Source of the DNA: Candidatus Aminicenantota bacterium
GTDB taxonomy: Bacteria > Acidobacteriota > Aminicenantia > Aminicenantales > Aminicenantaceae
Reading direction: 5' to 3'
DNA length: 15,576 nucleotides
NCBI GenBank assembly: GCA_030607635.1
Contig: JAUWJP010000013.1
Location: 1 to 15,576, forward strand
Positions 1 to 4,564 of this stretch are shown here, one piece after another. The position numbers were made by a program, and so were the translations under genes. The first letter of the stretch is position 1. Each line of letters opens with the position of its first letter. The notes under the pieces are model-generated. The model was given only the letters and a program-made list of their open reading frames with translations. It made no database searches and was not told where the DNA came from.

Positions 1-134
1 GTCCACAGATTCTTAGCAAATTGCGCCTATAAGAGAGAAATACAGTAAGACAGACAAGACCACAGGTTTTGTATAATAAGTATTGTAAAATATGCAACTT
101 ACAATCCACCGGCGGATTCCGAGCGTAAAGAGAA

Positions 135-178
135 CCGTACCACAGGCCGTACCACAGGCCGTACCACAGACCGTACCA
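135..178 (+). repeat. 12-bp tandem repeat, about 3.7 copies
   Basis: The unit ccgtaccacagg is repeated head to tail, with one base change in the third copy and a partial fourth copy. In the frame of the downstream replication protein it reads Arg-Thr-Thr-Gly, Arg-Thr-Thr-Gly, Arg-Thr-Thr-Asp, Arg-Thr. This resembles the basic, low-complexity linker that joins the two domains of many phage replication organisers. Confidence 0.85.
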
Positions 179-246
179 AGATAAAGAAGGATAAAAGAAG
201 TAATATAATAACTAATAATAAAGAAAGACATAAAGAACCGTATTCG

Positions 247-591
247 GTGCTAAAAAATAATGTAATTTCAAAGTGGAATGATCTCGCTCAAGAGTTTAAC
301 CTTGCAATGATCATAGATATAAGCCAAAAATCTTTAAGGGAAAAAAATTTAAAAGCCAGGAGCGCAGATAAAAGTTTCGACTTTGATCTACTGATCGACA
401 TAATTAAAAACTCTCCTTTTCTTTTGGGGAAAACCAAGCATTGTTTTTTTGTGTTCTTCGACTGGATCATAAAGCCTAGTAATTACCAGAAGATCGTTGA
501 GGGTAATTATCTGGACCGGCAATCATACCAAAGGTTCTCCGGGATAGCTGAAGGGATAAAAGATCTCGGGAAGGAAAAGAAAAATGGATAA
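247..591 (+). CDS. Phage replication organiser-like protein, C-terminal domain (5' end uncertain)
   Basis: The 114-residue product resembles the C-terminal domain of phage and prophage replication organiser (O/DnaD-associated type) proteins. The signature is a 'W..LAQEFNL' start, a central 'FDFDLLIDIIKNSPFLLG' block, an aromatic 'FFDWII' segment, and a closing 'PSNYQKIVEGNYLD'. In the family this follows a DNA-binding winged-helix domain and a basic linker. The GTG at 247 has no good ribosome binding site. The same frame is open back to base 49 and encodes a basic linker (RTTG repeats, then Lys/Arg/Asn-rich), but has no ATG, GTG or TTG there and is closed by TAA at 46-48. The N-terminal domain is therefore either off the window in another frame, lost by frameshift or nonsense change, or produced by an unusual event. 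The stop overlaps the next gene's start by 8 bases, as in a replication operon. Family call fairly sure; gene boundaries not. Confidence 0.6.
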   Translation: MLKNNVISKWNDLAQEFNLAMIIDISQKSLREKNLKARSADKSFDFDLLIDIIKNSPFLLGKTKHCFFVFFDWIIKPSNYQKIVEGNYLDRQSYQRFSGIAEGIKDLGKEKKNG

Positions 592-1129
592 GTCAGACCT
601 GAAGCAATTTGGAGTTTTCATGTCAATCCTCCAGGAGACTTTTTCTCCGGATAAGCCGATCTCAAAAGAAAGGACTAAGATTTACTTTGATATCCTCTCA
701 GATATCCCGATCGAGAGTATAGAGTTGAGCGTGAAGCGACTTATGAAAACAAAGAAATATCCAATCTTTCCTTTACCAAAAGAGATTAGAGAGGCCGCTG
801 GATTCTTTGAAGATAGTAACTTTGAATTAAAATCCCTTGAAGCCTTTCGGTTAGCTTGCGACTTTGCATATAAATTCGGCCAACCAAAACTCCCAAAGAA
901 ACATGAGGATCCTCTTATTGAAGAGGCGATTCGCCTTTGTTTTGGGGGATGGCGGCATTTTCAAGGCACAGATCCGCAAAATGAAAATTGGGATAGAAAA
1001 CATTTTGTCGAAATTTATACGAAGCTATCCCAGCTGAACCAAAGAGATAAATTATTATCTGAGGCTAAGGTTATGAAAGAGCTTAGGGAAAACAGGGAAA
1101 AAATGAAAACTTTAGAGGAGAAAAAATAA
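584..1129 (+). CDS. Helicase-loader-like phage protein (G39P-type fold suspected)
   Basis: This 181-residue soluble protein starts at an ATG with a good site upstream (aaggaaaag) and overlaps the replication organiser gene by 8 bases. Residues 1-75 have the pattern of phage helicase-loader/inhibitor N-termini: a helix with FSPD, then KERTKIYFDILSDIPIE, a helix reading LSVKRLMKT, and FPLPKEIREAA before a hinge. This matches what is known of G39P-type proteins (short helical bundles ending in a FP-x-P-x-E-I motif). The rest is helical and charged, with a Lys/Glu-rich tail (about 155-181) likely to be coiled coil. If correct it would bring the replicative helicase to the organiser encoded just upstream. 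Helicase loader is inferred from weak sequence pattern and position; an unrelated replication accessory protein is possible. Confidence 0.45.
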   Translation: MDKSDLKQFGVFMSILQETFSPDKPISKERTKIYFDILSDIPIESIELSVKRLMKTKKYPIFPLPKEIREAAGFFEDSNFELKSLEAFRLACDFAYKFGQPKLPKKHEDPLIEEAIRLCFGGWRHFQGTDPQNENWDRKHFVEIYTKLSQLNQRDKLLSEAKVMKELRENREKMKTLEEKK

Positions 1130-1242
1130 GGCGGCAGCGATGAAAAAAAAAGAAGATACTCCCCTCCTTGGCCCATACATTACCCCCTTATTGCTGACAT
1201 CTATACCGGGTTGCTGGTATCTTCCCGGGTTTCGCTGCCGCC
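1130..1242 (+). repeat. Nested inverted repeat, possible structured RNA before a small gene
   Basis: An 11-base arm ggcggcagcga (1130-1140) is exactly complementary to tcgctgccgcc (1232-1242). Inside it an 8-base arm gaagatac (1152-1159) pairs with gtatcttc (1217-1224). Alternative stems exist on the 3' side: atacc/ggtat (1203-1207 with 1216-1220) and ccggg/cccgg (1206-1210 with 1224-1228). The element fills the whole gap between two genes, starting one base after a stop codon and ending 15 bases before the next ATG, just ahead of its aaggag site. There is no U-tract on the + strand, so it is not a standard terminator. It could be a translational control element, a small RNA, or the remnant of a small inverted-repeat mobile element; no clear target duplication is visible. 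Confidence 0.7.
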
Positions 1243-1257
1243 TTTTAAGGAGAAAAA

Positions 1258-1506
1258 ATGAAAAAAGAAGAAGAGGAAAGACGAATGAGTTTTGCCCTCC
1301 AGGAAGCGGCCGGGGCATGGTGTGGAAAGAAAGCAAGGAACAAGGACATGGACGCTGACCTTGCAGAAGAGTTTGCTAAGATCCTGGTCAAGCACATGTA
1401 TGACCCCAAGCTGGGCTGCGCCACTACTAGAGAGATCCTCGAGGAGCTAAAGGTCCGCATAGAAATGGATGGCAAGCTGGACTACAGAACCATAGATCAA
1501 GATTAA
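1258..1506 (+). CDS. Conserved-looking small phage protein, unknown function
   Basis: The 82-residue protein starts at ATG 1258, preceded by a strong site (aaggag, spacing about 6). It opens with a Lys/Glu-rich stretch, then a helical region (about residues 10-50) containing one Cys (AGAWC), a block reading LAEEFAKILVKHMY, and a second Cys in a GCATTREI motif that could cap a short helix. There is no signal peptide, membrane segment or paired metal-binding motif. I do not recognise the family. Its start lies immediately after the 1130-1242 inverted repeat, which could modulate its translation. The position in the early + strand block, between replication genes and small accessory genes, suggests an early-phase accessory role only by context. 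Confidence 0.7.
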   Translation: MKKEEEERRMSFALQEAAGAWCGKKARNKDMDADLAEEFAKILVKHMYDPKLGCATTREILEELKVRIEMDGKLDYRTIDQD

Positions 1507-1520
1507 ATTTTAAAAGGAGC

Positions 1521-1550
1521 GTGTCGATAAGGACATGTCAACTAGGAGGT
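1521..1550 (+). promoter_or_regulatory. Leader sequence, copy 1 (gtgtcgataag ... gtcaactaggaggt)
   Basis: The gap between two genes holds gtgtcgataag followed after 5 bases by gtcaactaggaggt, ending in a near-perfect Shine-Dalgarno. A very similar arrangement recurs at 1980-2025. The Shine-Dalgarno spacing favours ATG 1558 as the start of the next gene rather than the GTG at 1549, which lies inside the site itself. Confidence 0.55.
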
Positions 1551-1557
1551 GAAAGAT

Positions 1558-1986
1558 ATGCTAGATAGAAAGCAAATTTTAAGAGAGATTGAAGCTGGTA
1601 AAAAATCCCAATGTATTGATGGTAGAGATTACTCAAGACTATGTAATTATTTTCCAGTTGAAGATTGGGACAAATTAGGGTTTTCTTTAAAACAAGGAAA
1701 AAAACCACCAAGAGCAACGGCCCTTACTAAACAAAATATTTTAAAGCAGTTAAAAGGTGACCTTGAGTTCGCATTTGAAAAAGCACTTGATCAACGTGGT
1801 ATATCCTCGTCTTTCATGTTTGAGGTCATCAAAATGTGGATGTGGATATTAGAAGACCCCCTTCAAAGTTGGGTTGAATATACCATGTATGGATTACCGT
1901 TATACAAAGCAACGGCTCTCAAGTACGGATTTAAAAATCCCATTGGAGAAGACTACGGAAATGAGGACAAGTACGAGGAGTGTTGA
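1558..1986 (+). CDS. Phage protein of unknown function, 142 residues
   Basis: The ATG at 1558 is chosen because aggagg lies 8-14 bases upstream; an in-frame GTG at 1549 overlaps that site and is less likely. The protein begins with a helix (LDRKQILREIEAG) and an acidic/aromatic block (CNYFPVEDWDKLGF). A helical middle reads LKGDLEFAFEKALDQRGIS, and an aromatic-rich block follows (MWMWILEDPLQSW). The C-terminus contains KATALKYGFKNPIGED. It has three scattered Cys and no transmembrane or zinc motif. It looks like a soluble helical phage accessory protein seen in environmental phages, but I cannot assign a family. Its stop overlaps the second leader copy, so the 3' end may share sequence constraint with the regulatory region of the next gene. 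Confidence 0.7.
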   Translation: MLDRKQILREIEAGKKSQCIDGRDYSRLCNYFPVEDWDKLGFSLKQGKKPPRATALTKQNILKQLKGDLEFAFEKALDQRGISSSFMFEVIKMWMWILEDPLQSWVEYTMYGLPLYKATALKYGFKNPIGEDYGNEDKYEEC

Positions 1987-2025
1987 TAAGCATAATGTCG
2001 CATAAGAATACGTCAACCAGGAGGT
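1980..2025 (+). promoter_or_regulatory. Leader sequence, copy 2 (gtgttgataag ... gtcaaccaggaggt)
   Basis: This repeats both ends of the 1521-1550 leader (gtgtYgataag and gtcaacYaggaggt) but with a 21-base middle instead of 5. It overlaps the last codons of the upstream gene. A short complementarity, gttga (1982-1986) with tcaac (2013-2017), could fold the leader and place the Shine-Dalgarno at the base of a hairpin. It directly precedes ATG 2029. Confidence 0.5.
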
Positions 2026-2028
2026 AAT

Positions 2029-2196
2029 ATGAAACCGATAAAATTTAAAGAACAAAAGGAAATAAGAGTCAGTAAAATAACCCGGCTGATTCAATCCAGA
2101 TGTATTCATAGGAGAATTGGGATTATAACTGAGGGAGGGCATAAATTTTTTCACTGTCAAGACTGTGGGAAGCCATTCCCTGAGAAGGAGATCTAA
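2029..2196 (+). CDS. Small zinc-ribbon-like protein, 55 residues
   Basis: The ATG follows aggaggt with 5-base spacing, and the stop TAA abuts the next gene's ATG with no gap. The basic N-terminal half (KFKEQKEIRVSKITRL) could bind nucleic acid. The C-terminal half has C25-I-H27 and C43-x-x-C46-G-K in the context 'KFFHCQDCGKPF', as in compact zinc ribbons or knuckles, where a CxH pair and a CxxC pair would hold one metal ion. Small zinc proteins of this type are common in phage early regions and often bind DNA, RNA or host polymerase; no specific role can be read here. Translation is probably coupled to the following gene by the taaATG junction. Confidence 0.65.
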   Translation: MKPIKFKEQKEIRVSKITRLIQSRCIHRRIGIITEGGHKFFHCQDCGKPFPEKEI

Positions 2197-2667
2197 ATGA
2201 TAAAGCATAGCACTTTCAACGTATATGACAGGATGGATAAGAAGGCCCTTAAAACCATGGCCTTAGCCTTTGAAGCTGATGTTGAGGTAGCCGCTTCTGC
2301 TCAAGGACTTGAGTTCATCAAGGCTCGGCTGGCCATTGTCTATGCCCTCTTGAAATATAAGATCCATTACGATTGGCTGCCAACTCCTGAGGCCATCAAT
2401 ACTCTTCCGGAACCGGTCCGAAAATTCATCCACGACATAGAAACAAATACGAATCCCACTCACACGATCCGGGAAAACATTCTCATAAAAGATACCTGCA
2501 AGGCGCTTGTGATAAAGCGCGAGGAGAAACCCCAAGTCACCGAGCGGTGGCTAACAGAAAAAGCAGAGGAAACCGCTAGTGACCACCCCTATGTAGCATT
2601 TCCTAATCTTATTACTATCTTTAAAAAACTCCTCAAAGAGGCGGACGTAAAGGTTGTGAAGGAATGA
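2197..2667 (+). CDS. Phage protein of unknown function, 156 residues
   Basis: The ATG sits directly after the stop of the zinc-ribbon gene, with gagaaggag inside that gene's 3' end as ribosome binding site. Residues 1-65 are mostly helical, with FEADVEVAASAQGLEFIKARLAIVYALLKYKI; the middle has PTPEAINTLPEPVRKFIHDIE; the rest is charged and helical with WLTEKAEETASDHP and a Lys-rich end. There is no signal sequence and no convincing membrane span. I do not recognise the family. It ends in an ATGA overlap with the MazG-like gene, which indicates coupled translation and possibly a shared process. Confidence 0.7.
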   Translation: MIKHSTFNVYDRMDKKALKTMALAFEADVEVAASAQGLEFIKARLAIVYALLKYKIHYDWLPTPEAINTLPEPVRKFIHDIETNTNPTHTIRENILIKDTCKALVIKREEKPQVTERWLTEKAEETASDHPYVAFPNLITIFKKLLKEADVKVVKE

Positions 2668-2936
2668 AGCAATATAAAGACAGGTGCTTCAGGGATTTTG
2701 ATTGGATTAAATTCAAGATTATGGAAGAAAATGCAAAGCAGGTAGAAAAGTGGGGAATTCAAGAACGGACTGCTTTTGAATGGCTGGCCTACACAATGGA
2801 AGAACTTGGTGAGCTTGCTGAGGCAATTAGTGAACATGAATATCGGAAGGGATCGAAAGAGAAGGTAGTTGCTGAAGCTATTCAACTCGCTACCTTAGCC
2901 CTCAAGATTGCAGAGATGTATGAAAAGTATGGATGA
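2664..2936 (+). CDS. MazG-like nucleotide pyrophosphohydrolase family protein
   Basis: The 90-residue product matches the short, all-alpha MazG-like fold. Residues 22-58 (EENAKQVEKWG, then WLAYTMEELGELAEAI) carry the family's E-x-x-E metal-binding helix (E47, E50), preceded by the typical 'KWG' turn. The second helix reads VVAEAIQLATLALKIAEMY; E71 is kept, but the usual partner Asp four residues later is Gln74. The family hydrolyses non-canonical or excess (d)NTPs to monophosphates, and phage members may clean the dNTP pool or affect alarmones. The Asp-to-Gln change could alter metal binding; some phage members show similar drift. It overlaps the preceding gene by 4 bases (ATGA). Family call good, activity not certain. 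Confidence 0.7.
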   Translation: MKQYKDRCFRDFDWIKFKIMEENAKQVEKWGIQERTAFEWLAYTMEELGELAEAISEHEYRKGSKEKVVAEAIQLATLALKIAEMYEKYG

Positions 2937-2942
2937 AATATC

Positions 2943-3211
2943 GTTACTCAATCCCGAGTCAACTTATTGGCCAATGAATATCGATATTATTCAGTAACAT
3001 GACTAAGTGGGATGAAAGATACAAGGATTCAAAGCATTGTCGCTGGTGTGGTACGCCGTACAAGGCTCATAAGCCTGTTGGTAGGGATGGCTTTCACTCT
3101 AACCGGTGTAAAATGGCACACGCAAGAGCGTATAAAAAGTATTGTGAAGCACGTTACTAGAAGGAAGCTCGAGCTCCGGAGTCCGTGATCAGATATCTTT
3201 TTTTGAGTAAC
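2943..3211 (+). repeat. Inverted repeat flanking the small zinc-finger gene
   Basis: gttactcaa at 2943-2951 is the exact reverse complement of ttgagtaac at 3203-3211. The arms lie in the two gaps on either side of the 53-residue gene, and the right arm runs into the aaggag site of the HNH gene. At 9 bases over 250 bases it could be chance, but the placement resembles the other inverted repeats in this block. Confidence 0.4.
2999..3160 (+). CDS. Small basic zinc-finger-like protein, 53 residues
   Basis: The frame starts at ATG 2999; an in-frame stop at 2975 and no other start codon leave no alternative. The protein has C14-R-W-C17-G, then R36-C37-K and C49, a Cys spacing compatible with a small zinc knuckle. 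Flanking aromatic and basic residues (KWDERYKDSKH, AHARAYKKY) suit nucleic-acid binding. 'CxWCGxPy...f(h)snrC' recalls the zinc-ribbon segments in phage-encoded small proteins and HNH-associated modules. The ribosome binding site is weak (cagtaac). It lies between the MazG-like gene and the HNH gene, and both its flanks carry arms of a 9-base inverted repeat. Function unknown. Confidence 0.55.
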   Translation: MTKWDERYKDSKHCRWCGTPYKAHKPVGRDGFHSNRCKMAHARAYKKYCEARY

Positions 3212-3234
3212 AAGGAGAATACGGAGAGAAAATA

Positions 3235-3756
3235 ATGGCCAGGGGATTCCACGGACACCACAGTGAGCGGACAAAAATGCTCTGTCGCTTGGCGAACCTG
3301 GGTAAACACTCCTCCCCTGCTACCGAATTCAAGAAGGGGAACGTCCCCTGGAATAAAGGGTTGAAGCGGAGAGCGCTTTGCTATGCCTATCATACCAAAC
3401 CAAACGCTGGCAAATTCAAGCCCGGGAACAGACCAAAGAACTGGCTACCGGTGGGAACCATTACTATCCGAATAGATACCACGACCGGCAATCCCCATCA
3501 CCTTATAAAAATTAAAGAACCAAGAACCTGGCAATATCTCTCAAGGCATGTATGGGAACACACAAGGAAAAGAGAGATCCTGCCGGGATTTGTGATTTAC
3601 CACATGGATGGGATTTCCCTGAATGATGACCCTGTAAATCTAGTTCATATTCCAAGGGCAATTCATATAAATTATTGCAAGATGGACATAGAAGAGTTTG
3701 AGCTGAATAGGATAAAGAGTTGTAAGGAGAATAAAAATCAACATCTTGTGGTGTAA
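3235..3756 (+). CDS. HNH-family endonuclease with NUMOD-like repeats (possibly weakened active site)
   Basis: The ATG at 3235 is preceded by aaggag and a second purine-rich site. Residues 29-44 (TEFKKGNVPWNKGLK) and 60-70 (KFKPGNRPKNW) are the FKKG-x-x-PWNKG type motifs found in phage HNH homing endonucleases as DNA-contact modules. Residues 98-145 form an HNH_3-like core: WQYLSRHVWE, then GFVIYHMDGISLNDDPVNLVHI, then RAIH. Where active enzymes usually have paired His before the DG, this protein has Y122-H123, while N130, N135 and a later His are kept. Related phage HNH proteins often have F-K or F-L there, so activity is doubtful. Roles in the family range from selfish homing to DNA nicking near packaging sites. 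The last codons lie inside an inverted repeat (3743-3798). Confidence 0.75.
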   Translation: MARGFHGHHSERTKMLCRLANLGKHSSPATEFKKGNVPWNKGLKRRALCYAYHTKPNAGKFKPGNRPKNWLPVGTITIRIDTTTGNPHHLIKIKEPRTWQYLSRHVWEHTRKREILPGFVIYHMDGISLNDDPVNLVHIPRAIHINYCKMDIEEFELNRIKSCKENKNQHLVV

Positions 3757-3798
3757 CCGTGGTGATCTGCTTAGCTCGGAGCTTATTCACCACAAGAT
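3743..3798 (+). promoter_or_regulatory. Competing hairpins between HNH gene and next gene
   Basis: atcttgtggtg (3743-3753, at the HNH stop codon) can pair fully with caccacaagat (3788-3798). An alternative hairpin uses gtggtga (3759-3765) with tcaccac (3787-3793), extended inside by agct/agct around a cgg loop (about 3773-3783). Both folds use the same 3' arm, so they exclude each other. The shared arm ends 5 bases before gtggagg, the ribosome binding site of the next gene. No U-tract follows, so control of translation or RNA processing is more likely than termination. Confidence 0.6.
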
Positions 3799-3813
3799 AT
3801 AGTGGAGGATAAA

Positions 3814-3984
3814 ATGGGAGACAAATATTACAAGAAACTTGAAAAGAAGCACAGGAAAAAGCTCACACAAGAGCAAGTTGATTTTAACCTTGAGATGATA
3901 GCAAGGGAGGACGAGGACTATATTGAACTTTTCCAGGAAGGGCTGATAGCAAGGAATGAGTTGATTGATTTACTCAAGGGTTAA
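3814..3984 (+). CDS. Small charged helical protein, 56 residues, unknown
   Basis: ATG 3814 is chosen since gtggagg lies 5 bases upstream; the in-frame GTG at 3802 is part of that site. The protein is very basic at the N-terminus (YYKKLEKKHRKKL) and acidic in the middle (IAREDEDYIELFQEG), mostly alpha-helical with no Cys, no signal and no membrane span. The pattern suits a small two- or three-helix regulator or nucleic-acid binding accessory, but no family is recognised. It lies directly after the competing hairpins and before RusA. Its 3' end and the following leader contain gttga (3960-3964) and gtcaac (3990-3995), the second being part of the RusA leader. Confidence 0.6.
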   Translation: MGDKYYKKLEKKHRKKLTQEQVDFNLEMIAREDEDYIELFQEGLIARNELIDLLKG

Positions 3985-4008
3985 GTCTCGTCAACAAGGA
4001 GAGAGAAA

Positions 4009-4416
4009 ATAGAAAACAAGATCTCATTAACGATCCCGGGTGAACCAAGAGCAAAGCAACGGCCGAAGTGGTTTAAGCATGGGACCTACACGCCTGAGAA
4101 AACAGTCAGCTATGAAACCTACGTTAAGGAATTGTTCTCGATTAAGTATCCTGAATTCATGCCAAAGGAAGAGGCCTTGGCGCTTCATATCTGGGCGGGA
4201 CTGCTCATGCCTAAGTCAGCAAGCAAGAAGAAGCTGGGGATGATGAAGCTGGGGATATTAGAGCCGTCTAAAAAGCCAGACGTTGACAACATCTTAAAGA
4301 CCGTGATGGATGCGCTCGAGAAATTAGCTTATAAAAATGACAGTCAAATTTGTCACGTTGTGATAGATAAGGAATATTCAGAAAGGCCTAGGTTAGAGAT
4401 CACTCTTTCTTGGTAA
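4009..4416 (+). CDS. rusA: RusA-family Holliday-junction resolvase (apparent ATA start)
   Basis: This 135-residue product matches RusA (PF05866) in length and motif order. It has an N-terminal strand ISLTIPGEPRAKQRP, a basic/aromatic segment (KWFKHGTYTPEKT), then an E/S-rich helix (SYETYVKELF). The catalytic part reads KKPDVDNILKTVMDALE with D91, D93 and N94, followed by NDSQI with D111. These correspond to the three metal-binding Asp of RusA, which cuts four-way DNA junctions as a dimer and resolves replication or recombination intermediates. No ATG, GTG or TTG precedes the conserved N-terminus in frame. The first plausible start is ATA 4009, 7 bases after aaggag; the next candidate is TTG 4132, which would remove the first 41 residues including conserved strands. 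The gene is last in the + strand block and overlaps the opposing 54-residue gene by 17 bases. Confidence 0.8.
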   Translation: MENKISLTIPGEPRAKQRPKWFKHGTYTPEKTVSYETYVKELFSIKYPEFMPKEEALALHIWAGLLMPKSASKKKLGMMKLGILEPSKKPDVDNILKTVMDALEKLAYKNDSQICHVVIDKEYSERPRLEITLSW

Positions 4417-4564
4417 ACTTCCCACCGGCATGGGCATGATACAAGGCTCTCATGTGAGAAATTGCCAACTCCCTGCTCGTTGAGCATCCCCTGTTCTTGC
4501 CTTTATCATCATACACACACCAGGGCTTATTCTCTGGTCCGTTCTTCTTTATATCATAGGGCAT
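4400..4564 (-). CDS. Small phage protein, 54 residues, unknown
   Basis: The start ATG shares a base with the stop of the upstream gene (TAATG), a classic coupled junction, and the frame ends at TGA inside the opposite-strand RusA gene. The product has a Trp-Cys segment (KPWCVYDDKGKNRGC) followed by TSRELAISHMRALYHAHAG and a Lys-rich end. A 'KPWCV.......CH/S....A..HM.ALYA' pattern is familiar from short phage proteins and from C-terminal modules attached to larger phage proteins, where the segment looks like a small compact fold; no activity is known to me. It is the last gene of the leftward virion/lysis block. Being short it could be missed by gene callers, but coupling and codon pattern support it. 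Confidence 0.65.
   Translation of the reverse strand: MPYDIKKNGPENKPWCVYDDKGKNRGCSTSRELAISHMRALYHAHAGGKFTKKE

Noticed and set aside
13..231. 72-residue - strand frame with hydrophobic residues
   Set aside because: It is antisense to the repeat and linker of the replication gene, its repeated Cys-Gly-Thr is the mirror of the 12-base repeat, and it has no ribosome binding site.
1130..1242. Intrinsic terminator
   Set aside because: On the + strand no U-tract follows the stems; on the - strand a T-run follows the inner stem but the loop is about 57 bases and no - strand gene ends nearby.
1140..1358. 72-residue + strand frame beginning inside the inverted repeat
   Set aside because: It overlaps the well-supported gene at 1258 in another frame, lacks a good ribosome binding site, and its sequence (Pro/Leu then Arg-rich) looks like read-through of the stem-loop.
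3802..3816. GTG 3802 as start of the 56-residue gene
   Set aside because: The GTG is part of the gtggagg ribosome binding site, which is correctly spaced for ATG 3814.
4040..4243. 67-residue + strand frame inside RusA
   Set aside because: It lies in a second frame of the RusA gene, is rich in Ser/Arg with no family resemblance, and has no ribosome binding site.
4132..4416. Short RusA starting at TTG 4132
   Set aside because: It would drop the conserved N-terminal strands and basic segment that are clearly encoded in the same frame from 4009.
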